From contig NZ_PGVH01000001.1 of NCBI RefSeq assembly GCF_004168585.1, forward strand, positions 1 through 64,000: DNA of 64,000 nt. Direction: 5' to 3'. This stretch comes from Shewanella sp. OPT22 (GTDB lineage: Bacteria; Pseudomonadota; Gammaproteobacteria; Enterobacterales; Shewanellaceae). The notes beneath the pieces were generated by a model. That model was not told the origin of the DNA, did not search any database, and saw only the letters and a list, made by a program, of their open reading frames with translations. The number at the start of each line of letters is the position of its first letter. The stretch's first letter is position 1. The translations under genes were made by a program, and so were the position numbers. Positions 55,615-64,000 of this stretch are shown here, piece after piece.

Positions 55615-55628
55615 CCTGAATTCAGGTT
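55613..55628. repeat. Perfect 16-bp palindrome at the gcvH stop
   Basis: AACCTGAATTCAGGTT begins within the gcvH stop codon. Its arms resemble the ends of the MITE at 13874-14072 (AACCTGAA, TTCAGGTT). It could be a remnant, a stabilising hairpin or coincidence. Confidence 0.5.
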
Positions 55629-55742
55629 GATTTAAAAATTGGATTGATATCATCAGGTGATTGTTAAGGCTTATGACGAAACTTATGAGTCTTAGTTAAC
55701 GTAATAACAGTAAGTCATCTGATTTATGTAAAGGCAAGAATT

Positions 55743-58598
55743 ATGAGCAGTATGGATTTATTAACGAGCTTGTCGACCTCAGATGAATTTATTGGTCGTC
55801 ATATTGGCCCAAATGCCAATGATGTAAACGCAATGCTAAGCCACTTAAAACTGAGCAGTGTTGCAGAGTTAATTTCACAAACCGTCCCTGATGATATTCG
55901 TCTTCCGCAAGCTATGGATTTACCTGATGCGAAAAGTGAGCAACAAATGCTGACTGAGCTTAAGGCCATTGCTTCGCAAAATAAAGTGTACAAAAGCTTT
56001 ATTGGTCAAGGGTATTACAATACTTTTGTACCAAACGTAATTTTACGAAATGTATTAGAAAATCCAGGTTGGTACACGGCGTATACGCCTTATCAGCCTG
56101 AAATTGCTCAAGGTCGGCTTGAAGCCTTGCTGAACTATCAGCAAATGATCATCGATTTAACCGGTCTTGAATTGGCGAATGCTTCATTACTTGATGAAGC
56201 GACCGCAAGCGCAGAAGCCATGAGCTTTTGTCGCCGTGCAAGCAAAAACAAATCAAACGTCTTTTTTGTGGCTGACGATGTGCACCCACAAACTCTGAAT
56301 GTCATTGAAACTCGTGCTCGTTACTTCCACTTTGAGCTCGTCGTGGCGCCGGCATCAGAGTTGAATGAACACGACTTCTTTGGCTGCCTATTACAGTACC
56401 CAGGTACTCAAGGCGGCGTCGTTGAATTATCTGAGTTAATTTCTTCAGCCAAAGCGAAAAAATCGGCGGTCGTTGTTGCATCAGATTTACTCGCATTAAT
56501 CCTGCTGAAAACGCCGGGTGAAATGGGCGCCGATATGGTTGTTGGTAGTGCTCAACGTTTTGGTGTGCCGATGGGCTACGGTGGTCCGCATGCCGCATTT
56601 ATGGCAACCAGCAATAAACATAAGCGTAATATCCCTGGGCGTGTGATTGGTGTTTCAAAAGACAGCCGCGATAACATGGCATTGCGTATGGCAATGCAAA
56701 CTCGTGAGCAACATATTCGCCGTGAAAAAGCCAATTCAAACATTTGTACTGCACAAGCATTGCTTGCCAATATGGCATCGTTTTATGCCGTATATCATGG
56801 CCCAGATGGCCTAAAGAAAATTGCACGTCGTGTGCATCATTTAGCCAGTGTTTTTGCATTAGGTTTGAAGCAGTCTGGTTTTGAATTAGCACATGATCAC
56901 TTCTTTGATACGGTCACGGTTAATACTAACGGTAAAACAGAAAACTTTTATCAAGCGGGTTTTGTGAGCGAATTAAACTTACGCCGTTTTGAAAATCAAT
57001 TAGGTGTGAGTTTTGATGAAACTCATACAGCGCAAGATGTTGAAAGCCTATGGAAACTGTTTGGTCTGCAACTTCAGTTTGGTGATGTGGCTCCGACGTT
57101 AAGCGAAGAGTTTGCGGCAATTCCGCAGGCGTGTCGTCGTGAATCTACATTCTTAACGCATCCAGTATTTAATTCGCATCATAGCGAAACGCAAATGCTG
57201 CGTTACTTGAAGTCGCTAGAGAACAAAGACTTCTCATTGACACATGGCATGATCCCACTGGGTTCGTGCACCATGAAGCTGAATGCAACTGCTCAAATGA
57301 TCCCAGTGTCATGGCCTGAATTTGGCACCATTCACCCATTTGCACCGAAAGATCAGTGCCAAGGTTATCAGGAGTTGTCTGACACCTTGAAACAAATGCT
57401 GATCAAAGTGACGGGTTATGATGACTTTTCATTGCAACCAAACTCAGGTGCTCAAGGTGAGTATGCGGGTCTGATTGCGATTCAGCGTTATCACGAAAGT
57501 CGTGGTGAAGGGCATCGTAATATTTGTCTTATTCCGACATCTGCTCACGGAACCAACCCAGCCAGTGCGGCCATGGTTTCGATGAAAGTGGTCTTAGTGG
57601 AATGTGATGCCGAAGGTAACGTTGATTTGGCTGATTTAGATGCCAAAGTTGAAGCTAATGCAGACAATCTATCGTGCATTATGATCACATATCCTTCGAC
57701 GCATGGTGTGTACGAAGCGGGTATTCGTCATATTTGTGACAAAGTACATTCAGCTGGCGGACAAGTTTATCTTGATGGTGCCAACATGAACGCACAGGTG
57801 GGCATTACCTCTCCGGGCTTCATTGGCTCTGATGTATCACACCTTAATTTACACAAAACCTTCTGCATACCTCATGGTGGTGGTGGTCCGGGTATGGGGC
57901 CGATTGGTGTCAAGTCTCACTTAGCACCATTCTTACCTGGAAGCTGCGAAAACAATTCGAGGGGCGCAGTTTCAGCTACAGCCATGGGGTCTGCTTCTAT
58001 TTTACCTATCTCTTGGGCATACATTGCCTTAATGGGTGGCAAAGGGTTAACAGAAGCAACTGAAGTTGCCATCTTAAGTGCGAACTACGTAATGGAGCGT
58101 TTAAGTGAACATTATCCAGTATTGTTCCGCGGTAACGCCGGTCGTGTTGCTCATGAGTGCATCATCGACTTACGTCCACTTAAGGAAGCAACTGGGATCA
58201 GCGAAGAAGATATCGCTAAGCGCCTAATGGATTACGGTTTCCATGCTCCAACCATGTCATTCCCAGTGGCTGGTACCTTGATGATTGAGCCGACAGAAAG
58301 TGAATCACTAGAAGAGCTGAATCGTTTTGTTGACGCCATGATTGCGATTCGTGAAGAAGTTGAGCACGTTGCTGCAGGTACTTGGCCGTTGGAAAATAAT
58401 CCACTAGTGAACGCACCGCATACCATGGCTGATTTAAGTGATGAGTCGTGGGATCGTCCTTACTCTCGCGAAATTGCTTGTTTCCCAAGCCAACATGCGA
58501 AAACCAATAAATTCTGGCCAGCAGTGAATCGTGTCGACAACGTATTTGGCGACCGTAACCTAATCTGCTCTTGTCCAAGTATTGAAAGCTACCGCTAA
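55743..58598 (+). CDS. gcvP: Glycine dehydrogenase (decarboxylating), P protein
   Basis: The 951-aa PLP enzyme decarboxylates glycine and loads the aminomethyl group on GcvH. It is the long, fused form. [17 protein letters not shown] opens the first half, [15 protein letters not shown] follows, and the second half has [40 protein letters not shown] and the PLP Lys site [20 protein letters not shown]. It lies 128 bp after gcvH in the same direction. Together with gcvT and gcvH the system is complete except for the shared lpd. Confidence 0.98.
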   Translation: MSSMDLLTSLSTSDEFIGRHIGPNANDVNAMLSHLKLSSVAELISQTVPDDIRLPQAMDLPDAKSEQQMLTELKAIASQNKVYKSFIGQGYYNTFVPNVILRNVLENPGWYTAYTPYQPEIAQGRLEALLNYQQMIIDLTGLELANASLLDEATASAEAMSFCRRASKNKSNVFFVADDVHPQTLNVIETRARYFHFELVVAPASELNEHDFFGCLLQYPGTQGGVVELSELISSAKAKKSAVVVASDLLALILLKTPGEMGADMVVGSAQRFGVPMGYGGPHAAFMATSNKHKRNIPGRVIGVSKDSRDNMALRMAMQTREQHIRREKANSNICTAQALLANMASFYAVYHGPDGLKKIARRVHHLASVFALGLKQSGFELAHDHFFDTVTVNTNGKTENFYQAGFVSELNLRRFENQLGVSFDETHTAQDVESLWKLFGLQLQFGDVAPTLSEEFAAIPQACRRESTFLTHPVFNSHHSETQMLRYLKSLENKDFSLTHGMIPLGSCTMKLNATAQMIPVSWPEFGTIHPFAPKDQCQGYQELSDTLKQMLIKVTGYDDFSLQPNSGAQGEYAGLIAIQRYHESRGEGHRNICLIPTSAHGTNPASAAMVSMKVVLVECDAEGNVDLADLDAKVEANADNLSCIMITYPSTHGVYEAGIRHICDKVHSAGGQVYLDGANMNAQVGITSPGFIGSDVSHLNLHKTFCIPHGGGGPGMGPIGVKSHLAPFLPGSCENNSRGAVSATAMGSASILPISWAYIALMGGKGLTEATEVAILSANYVMERLSEHYPVLFRGNAGRVAHECIIDLRPLKEATGISEEDIAKRLMDYGFHAPTMSFPVAGTLMIEPTESESLEELNRFVDAMIAIREEVEHVAAGTWPLENNPLVNAPHTMADLSDESWDRPYSREIACFPSQHAKTNKFWPAVNRVDNVFGDRNLICSCPSIESYR

Positions 58599-58818
58599 TG
58601 CGTTAGCTTTCAACTCCATGTGCCTCAGTTCTTGGTAACAAGAAAAGTGGTCTGAGGCGCATATCACTCATTCTGACAAAACGTGAATGGGTCGTTGGAA
58701 TATCCTACTCAGTCTGTTGTTCACTTCTTCTATTTTTACGGGTCGGGAGTGTGGCTGAAAACTGGAAATAAAAAAGATGCCGAAAACGGCACTGAATAAA
58801 AATAAAAAGGAAAAATCC

Positions 58819-59934
58819 ATGTTTAAAAATACAATCAAACTCGCTCTACTCCCTCTTGCTATTAGTGCTTCGTTTGCTCAAGCGGCAGATGTATCTAAAG
58901 AAGAACTACAACAACAATTAGATCAAATCCAGCAACGTCTGGCTGAGCTAGAAAAAGAAAAAACAGTAGCAAAGAAAGTCATGACTAAAATAGTGGTCAG
59001 TCAACCGCTGAAAAAGCCAACTCGTCATAAATTAAACTTCTACGGCACATTACGCCCAACGTTTGGTGTAACTGACACTGACGAAGGCTCTAACTGGGAT
59101 GTGGGTGATGCACTTTCTCGCATTGGTATTGCCACTGAGCACAAATTGAATAACGGTTTAACGGCATTTGCTAAAGGTGAATTTAAAGTAAACATTCAAG
59201 GGAATGGCGACTTTGGTGAAGCTCGTAAAGCCTATGTGGGTGTGAAAGGTGACTTTGGTCGAGTCGCTATTGGTAAGCAAGCGTCAACACAATACAACAT
59301 GATTGCTGATCCGGTTGATATCTTTAACCGTGCTTCTACGCCATTAGCTTATGACAGTGCTAGCCCGTTTCGAGTTAATAACTTAGTGACTTATCGTAAG
59401 TCTTTCGGTGACTTTAACTTCTCAGTTGATGGTCAATTTGATGGTAGCGACGGTGACTCAGGTGCAGATCTGTTCAACACAGGTCTCGAATATAACGGTA
59501 ATGCTTTCAGAGCTGCTGTGGCTTACTATAGCCGTGATCGCGGTGTTAATACTGAAGATACGATTGGTTTCTCGGTATCAAAAAGCTTCGGTGATTTATA
59601 CCTAGCGACATCATATCAAGATACCTCTATTGATCTTACTGAAGCCAATGCCTACGGCCAAACAACGACTGACGGTAATACGTTAGATGTGGTTGCTGCT
59701 TATAAAATTAACAGTACCTACAAAGTAAAGGTTGGTGTATCTATGTTTGAAGATGGTGTTGATGGCGGTTCAAGCTTTAACTACGACGCTTACAATGCCA
59801 CGCTTGAATATCACACAAGCCCAGACTTCTATATGTTTGCTGAAGTTCAACAAAATGATTTTGAGTACCAGCTCGATTCGACTCAATTCAACGTTGGTTT
59901 CCGCTATAACTTTGATGTGGGTTTTGATTTTTAA
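58819..59934 (+). CDS. OmpC-like outer-membrane porin
   Basis: The 371-aa trimeric porin is of the gram-negative type. A signal peptide (IKLALLPLAISASFAQA) and a coiled segment (EELQQQLDQIQQRLAELEKEK) come before the barrel. Barrel strands are visible (KLNFYGTLRPTFGV, LTAFAKGEFKVNIQGNGDFG, EARKAYVGVKGDFGRVAIGK), and the protein ends in FRYNFDVGFDF with a C-terminal Phe, as BAM substrates do. The start ATG 58819 follows AAAAAGG; the open frame runs back to 58777. The coiled N-terminus is typical of Shewanella-type porins. Confidence 0.92.
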   Translation: MFKNTIKLALLPLAISASFAQAADVSKEELQQQLDQIQQRLAELEKEKTVAKKVMTKIVVSQPLKKPTRHKLNFYGTLRPTFGVTDTDEGSNWDVGDALSRIGIATEHKLNNGLTAFAKGEFKVNIQGNGDFGEARKAYVGVKGDFGRVAIGKQASTQYNMIADPVDIFNRASTPLAYDSASPFRVNNLVTYRKSFGDFNFSVDGQFDGSDGDSGADLFNTGLEYNGNAFRAAVAYYSRDRGVNTEDTIGFSVSKSFGDLYLATSYQDTSIDLTEANAYGQTTTDGNTLDVVAAYKINSTYKVKVGVSMFEDGVDGGSSFNYDAYNATLEYHTSPDFYMFAEVQQNDFEYQLDSTQFNVGFRYNFDVGFDF

Positions 59935-59963
59935 TCAATTCCTCATAAATAAAAACTGAGTAT

Positions 59964-60106
59964 GCCTGTGCTGAACAGGCGTACCAGTCATCTCCCTATC
60001 TAATTTTAAGTAAACAAACTTTGTTTACTTCTGCGTTTCGAAGTGAGTATGTTGCACTCATCTTTGGGTGAGCCCCCTGTTTCCGATGGCAGTGGGGCTC
60101 TTTTTT
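59964..60106 (+). terminator. Structured 3' UTR and terminator of the porin gene
   Basis: Three elements follow the stop codon. GCCTGT/ACAGGC (59964-59969 / 59975-59980) is first. AAGTAAACAAA/TTTGTTTACTT (60008-60018 / 60020-60030) is a perfect 11-bp inverted repeat. GAGCCCC/GGGGCTC (60070-60076 / 60094-60100) then leads into six T, a clear rho-independent terminator. The segment between could be an sRNA made from the 3' UTR. Confidence 0.75.
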
Positions 60107-60192
60107 ATTAATAAATGATAATTATCTGTAAATATTCCAGTTATCTGTAGTGAGTTAGCATGTAATAACTTATAGTTCTGAGATAAATCATT

Positions 60193-62475
60193 ATGGCTGT
60201 ATCTGGGACAGGCTCTACATTTCAGGCAATATATCAAGGCACACAAGAGTGTGACGATAGCGATATTTCAGATCAGGATGATCACTCTTGTGAAGCCTTC
60301 AAAGCAACAGTGACCACTTATCTTGAAAAAGCAAAATTACTTACCCTCACAAAGCGACAACAAACCAAAGAAAAGCTAGGTTTAGCTAATAAAGTTTGGG
60401 ACACGATCGGAGCTTTTCATGAAGGCGTGGTTGACACTTTAGAAAGTATCGGTGTTTTACCTGAAACGGCTCATGGAGAATTAGGAGATACAGCTTTCTG
60501 CAACATAGCAAAAGTCGAAGATTGTTTGGAAAGGCTAAAATTGTTGGAGCCACAATTAGAATCTCTTAAGCAAATATACCCCTCTAAAAGTGATCAGGAT
60601 GATTGTGATCGATTTTTGAAGCAAGTTGAGGAAACGATCTCAAAGCTCAGTGATAAACGAGAAGATTTACAGCAAGAACGACCTCTCGAAGAAGAAATCG
60701 TGAGAGACAGAAATTGTTTTACATGCATTAAATTACTGGAGGAGAGACTAAAAGAAATTGAGTCAATAACCCCCGCAGAGAAAGGCTTACAACAGCTCCT
60801 AAATTTAAAAAATTATACTTTAAAAGATATTGGAGCTAGAGAGGCAGTGGCATTGTGCTATTGGAATCTGGCAACCTCTTTTTCTGATGAAGTAGATGAC
60901 TTGTTGGGTGAGGAATGGAAATCTCGACCATGCCGTTCGTTCAAACAGAGCGACAGACTGCAGCAAGCTGAGTCGAAATTGATTAACGCAGCACTTTGCC
61001 TGGAGCATGCTAAGGGACGCTATAGCTCTGATGAGTATAAAGAGGACTGCGCTGAACAATTGAAGCTATTTAATTCAGAGCTGGATTTGTTAAGAAACAA
61101 ACAAAATTCTTTTCATGCAAAACAGCTTAAGCTCCAAGGTAAAACCAAGCCATTAGCACAGGTAAAAAAGGAACTGAAACCGACGTTGATGGTTAGCGTT
61201 CACGTAGAAAAGCCCAAAGTGAGTACCGTTGTCTACCCCGTCAAAAAAGGTGTCAAGCGAGAGTATCAAGATGGATACTCTCAAAAGGCCTACAAAAAGA
61301 GTAAATCATTATCTCCTGTAGCGGTAAAACCAGAGCTGGATGGTGAACTCAAAGCTAAATACCCAAGTATGAGCGAGGAGCTAAATTTACACGATCTTAA
61401 AGACCAACGACTGGTGTATAGAGAGTTAGAAAGACAAAACTCTACGAGTAGCAGTGTAGTTGAAAGCTTAACTGGAGGAGCAATGAGTGAAGAGGTGTTT
61501 AAAGGTACGCTTCAGAAAATGAGGAAACAAACAGATAATAGTTCAACGAGAGTATTAAAAACATTGGAGCGAAAACTTGAGCCGCTCGACGTGTACCATT
61601 CAGAAGAGGTATTGGAGATAGCTTGCCAATTAGTTGATGGCATTGTCGACGATGCACAAAATTTATATCATAAAATTTCTATTCTGCTTCACGAAAATGC
61701 TGAGATGAAAGAGCAAATTGAAGCATTAAAAAATTCGTCTGAATCAACCTCTAGGGATACAGTAAAACAAATACTGAAATTAGAAAATAAATGTACCACC
61801 AACGAAGGAATTATGAAGCGATATAAAGAAGGAACTGGGAGGCGGCTGGATATCGCACTGATTTGCATACGTCATTGCGACGATGCTGAACAAGAAACAC
61901 AAGACTCTGTTGTTCATACAAAAAATCAACAAATCGCAAATATCAGAAAAAACTTTGCTTTTTCGATGGCAAATGATGTCATTGAATTATCAGATTATGA
62001 CTTTTTTGAACCTCTTGATTTAGCGGAGTGTTACGCTAATTTTGAAAAAGCACAACCTCGCAAGATCCCTAGTAGAATTAGAATGGTTGATGCTAAAGAA
62101 CATAAAACAGAAAAAGACAGGAAACTTGTTCTTGATTACATCAGTAAAGCAACACTAAACGACTTTAATGAACACTTAAAAGTAGAGAGAGAAAAGAGAA
62201 CAGTCAATCGAGGCAAGGCCAGGTCGTTATGGGCTGATTCAGAATCAGAGAAGATTATTCCGGAACTTCGGTCAGATAAACCAGGAGGTAAAACTGATGA
62301 TCTATTAGATCCATTAGAAGAAGTCTTTCAACCGATCCCTTTCGATGCGACCGACTTTTCTCCTAAAGCCAATCGCAAGACCCCACCTGAGACGATCAAG
62401 AGACATATACAACTCAGAGAGAGCTACCAGCAAAAGGTGGAAGCTGAAGTAATTAAAGAGAAAAGTGAAAGTTAG
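60193..62475 (+). CDS. Large orphan helical/coiled protein, 760 aa
   Basis: I do not recognise this protein. It is almost wholly helical and charged, with no signal or membrane helix. The first 330 residues look like packed helices (EAFKATVTTYLEKAKLLTLT, EDCLERLKLLEPQLESLKQ, YWNLATSFSDEVDDLL). A basic stretch follows near 345-385 (KKGVKREYQ, KAYKKSKSLS), then long coiled coil at about 480-560 and a polar C-terminus. Composition is like an effector or scaffold protein, which is inference. The ATG has only GAGA upstream. It ends 4 bp before the convergent trmH. Confidence 0.72.
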   Translation: MAVSGTGSTFQAIYQGTQECDDSDISDQDDHSCEAFKATVTTYLEKAKLLTLTKRQQTKEKLGLANKVWDTIGAFHEGVVDTLESIGVLPETAHGELGDTAFCNIAKVEDCLERLKLLEPQLESLKQIYPSKSDQDDCDRFLKQVEETISKLSDKREDLQQERPLEEEIVRDRNCFTCIKLLEERLKEIESITPAEKGLQQLLNLKNYTLKDIGAREAVALCYWNLATSFSDEVDDLLGEEWKSRPCRSFKQSDRLQQAESKLINAALCLEHAKGRYSSDEYKEDCAEQLKLFNSELDLLRNKQNSFHAKQLKLQGKTKPLAQVKKELKPTLMVSVHVEKPKVSTVVYPVKKGVKREYQDGYSQKAYKKSKSLSPVAVKPELDGELKAKYPSMSEELNLHDLKDQRLVYRELERQNSTSSSVVESLTGGAMSEEVFKGTLQKMRKQTDNSSTRVLKTLERKLEPLDVYHSEEVLEIACQLVDGIVDDAQNLYHKISILLHENAEMKEQIEALKNSSESTSRDTVKQILKLENKCTTNEGIMKRYKEGTGRRLDIALICIRHCDDAEQETQDSVVHTKNQQIANIRKNFAFSMANDVIELSDYDFFEPLDLAECYANFEKAQPRKIPSRIRMVDAKEHKTEKDRKLVLDYISKATLNDFNEHLKVEREKRTVNRGKARSLWADSESEKIIPELRSDKPGGKTDDLLDPLEEVFQPIPFDATDFSPKANRKTPPETIKRHIQLRESYQQKVEAEVIKEKSES

Positions 62476-62479
62476 AAAT

Positions 62480-63187
62480 CTAAAAGGATTGAAACTCTTC
62501 AAGATCGGGCGTGGTTCTTAATCTATGCCACCAGTCGTCTGAAGCGACAATTTGTCCGTCATCGCCAATAAAAGGGTATTCAACCCCTTTTTTCCGACAG
62601 GCTTTAGCATATTGTGGGTGACCTTGTTCAAACAGTAATTTCTGGCAATAATCACTAGGCAACTTACAGGTTCCATACATTCCAGCTTCTTTGCGCTGAC
62701 GTTGAGCTTCAAACAATACCAAAGCGGTTGCAACTGAAACATTCAATGACTGAACCATACCTACCATTGGAATGATAACTTCTTGATCCGCTGCATCAAT
62801 CATGGCTTGACTGACTCCGGTTCTTTCATTGCCCATTACTAGTGCCGTGGGTTTAGTGTAATCAATCTCACGGAAGTCTTTAGCATTCGGACTGAAGTTG
62901 GTCACCAAAATTTGCATCCCCTCTGCTTTCAGTGCGGTGATGGCTTCATCTGAGGTGTAATGCTTTTTAACTTGAACCCATTGCTGACTTCCAGATGCAG
63001 TATTGCCAGAAACACGCATATCGGCATCAGGCCAAATGGCATGAATTTGGTTAATTCCTACTGCATCAGCAGTGCGAACGACCGCTGAAATATTATTTGG
63101 CTTATGAACTGTATCCAGGCACACCGTTAAGTCCGGTTGGCGATTATTGAGCAGTTCAGTGATGCGAGCAAAGCGTTCTGGAGTCAT
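62480..63187 (-). CDS. trmH: tRNA (guanosine(18)-2'-O)-methyltransferase
   Basis: TrmH is a SPOUT methyltransferase making Gm18 in tRNA. The protein has 235 aa from ATG 63187, where homologues begin (MTPERFARI); the open frame reaches 63244. KPNNISAVVRTADAVGI (motif 1 with the catalytic Arg), ALVMGNERTGVSQAM (motif 2) and MVQSLNVSVATALVLFEAQRQR (motif 3) form the knot. It is downstream of ridA and spoT, as in other gammaproteobacteria, but a terminator lies between ridA and trmH. Confidence 0.96.
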   Translation of the reverse strand: MTPERFARITELLNNRQPDLTVCLDTVHKPNNISAVVRTADAVGINQIHAIWPDADMRVSGNTASGSQQWVQVKKHYTSDEAITALKAEGMQILVTNFSPNAKDFREIDYTKPTALVMGNERTGVSQAMIDAADQEVIIPMVGMVQSLNVSVATALVLFEAQRQRKEAGMYGTCKLPSDYCQKLLFEQGHPQYAKACRKKGVEYPFIGDDGQIVASDDWWHRLRTTPDLEEFQSF

Positions 63188-63213
63188 GGTGATTAACAGT
63201 AATTGTGTGACAA

Positions 63214-63238
63214 TAAAAAAGGCGCATAATGCGCCTTT
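63214..63238 (-). terminator. Rho-independent terminator between ridA and trmH
   Basis: On the minus strand AAAGGCGCA (63238-63230) pairs with TGCGCCTTT (63226-63218) over TTA and runs into T residues (63220-63215). It lies 16 bp after the ridA stop. Confidence 0.85.
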
Positions 63239-63253
63239 GTTCAATGGCGCTAA

Positions 63254-63637
63254 TTATAGCGCCATAATGGCATCCATTTCTACTTGAGAGCCTTTTGGTA
63301 GCTCTTTTACACCAATGGCTGCACGTGCAGGGTATGGTTGCGTAAAGTAGCGGCTCATGATCTCGTTTACTGTAGCAAAATGAGATAAGTCAATTAAGAA
63401 GATATTGAGTTTAGCTATATCTGCCAAGCTTCCGCCAGCGGCCTCACAAACGGCTTTCATGTTTTCGAATACTTGAACCGTTTGCTCCGCAAAGTCATCA
63501 CTCACCATTTCCATGGTTTCAGGCACTAGTGGGATTTGGCCTGATAGATATACCGTATCACCTACTTTTACAGCTTGAGAATAGGTACCAATCGCTGCTG
63601 GTGCTTTTTCAGTCGCAATAATGTGTTTTTCTGCCAT
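63254..63637 (-). CDS. ridA: 2-iminobutanoate/2-iminopropanoate deaminase
   Basis: RidA removes reactive enamine/imine by-products of PLP enzymes, such as 2-aminoacrylate. The 127-aa protein shows [28 protein letters not shown] (17-44), [27 protein letters not shown] and the C-terminal [23 protein letters not shown] with the catalytic Arg and Glu. It is of the trimeric YjgF type. It follows spoT by about 37 bp. Confidence 0.96.
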   Translation of the reverse strand: MAEKHIIATEKAPAAIGTYSQAVKVGDTVYLSGQIPLVPETMEMVSDDFAEQTVQVFENMKAVCEAAGGSLADIAKLNIFLIDLSHFATVNEIMSRYFTQPYPARAAIGVKELPKGSQVEMDAIMAL

Positions 63638-63674
63638 GATGTCGTCTCGTCTTGTTATTGTTCGCCTTATTCGG

Positions 63675-64000
63675 CTATTTATTTCTAGAGGTACGCAGTA
63701 CTTCCGGCAAAACCCTAATTCGGCGCATCACATTCGCAAGGTGAATACGATCGGTTACCGAAATTCTAAGGTTGATCAAGTAGACTCTGCCGTCACGTTC
63801 CTCAGTACTTAGATTATGAATATTCGATTTTTCTACAGATACAATGTTAGTGATCTTCGCCAATGCACCTTGATGGTTCACAATTTCAATTCGTAGATTT
63901 GCTTGGAACTCTGCACCTTCGGCGTTATCCCATTGCACAGGAATATATTTATCTGGCTCTGAATCGTAACCACGAATATTTTTGCAGTTTTCCATGTGCA
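63675..64000 (-). CDS. spoT: Bifunctional (p)ppGpp synthase/hydrolase SpoT, C-terminal end
   Basis: This is the last 107 or so residues of SpoT; the gene continues beyond the right edge. [23 protein letters not shown] is the Cys-containing zinc-finger/RIS segment that precedes the ACT domain. [20 protein letters not shown] and [27 protein letters not shown] make up the ACT domain. The order spoT-ridA-trmH supports SpoT rather than RelA. The ATG at 63995 is internal and not a start. Confidence 0.93.
   Translation of the reverse strand, partial: HMENCKNIRGYDSEPDKYIPVQWDNAEGAEFQANLRIEIVNHQGALAKITNIVSVEKSNIHNLSTEERDGRVYLINLRISVTDRIHLANVMRRIRVLPEVLRTSRNK

Overview
The window is chromosomal DNA of a low-GC, marine-type gammaproteobacterium. 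The gene sets (gpmI-envC-ctpA-yibQ, yibN-secB-gpsA, gcvT // glyA-gcvH-gcvP with an XRE-cupin regulator, spoT-ridA-trmH, a DUF3081 gene, an OmpC-like porin) fit Shewanellaceae or their Vibrio-like relatives. The large orphan effector-like genes make a host-associated member such as Parashewanella conceivable. That genus is an inference, since no marker gene is complete enough to settle it.

Layout. 0-0.25 kb: end of an rRNA operon (5S tail, tRNA-Asp, terminator). 0.5-2.8 kb: secreted endonuclease, a small cysteine-rich YkgJ-like protein and an orphan. 2.9-7.8 kb: minus-strand cell-division and glycolysis block (yibQ-like, ctpA-like, envC, gpmI). 8.0-11.5 kb: yibN, secB, gpsA, yhiN. 11.5-13.7 kb: two gene cassettes with integron attC-like sites, carrying a DUF4062 protein and a TIR-like (PF10137-type) protein; no integrase is present. 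13.87-14.07 kb: a MITE with 19-bp terminal inverted repeats. 14.1-20 kb: small accessory genes, including a frameshifted GNAT, a LuxR-HTH/DUF4199/DUF1801 set, exported VOC and cupin proteins, a TetR/old-yellow-enzyme pair with three operators, and a LysE exporter.

20.2-28.6 kb: a tripartite RND efflux operon that continues into its own two-component system, then two small DUF genes. 28.8-35.5 kb: one giant lipoprotein gene (2233 aa) with thrombospondin-type-3 calcium repeats and five units of about 365 residues. 35.5-38.7 kb: a translationally coupled PLP enzyme/SDR pair and rlmF. 38.8-45.1 kb: two large repeat-bearing proteins of unknown family around an exported amidohydrolase. 45.1-49.6 kb: an HlyD/ABC-2 export operon and two small envelope proteins.

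49.7-58.6 kb: glycine catabolism. gcvT, a Na+/alanine-glycine symporter and an XRE-cupin regulator lie on the minus strand; glyA, gcvH and gcvP diverge on the plus strand. A similar inverted-repeat motif precedes the symporter and the regulator/glyA divergence. 58.8-64 kb: a porin with a structured 3' UTR, a third large orphan (coiled, 760 aa), then trmH, ridA and the 3' end of spoT.

The most unusual parts are the attC-bounded TIR/DUF4062 cassettes, the giant repeat lipoprotein, the SDR whose catalytic Tyr is replaced by Asp, and the three orphan effector-like proteins.
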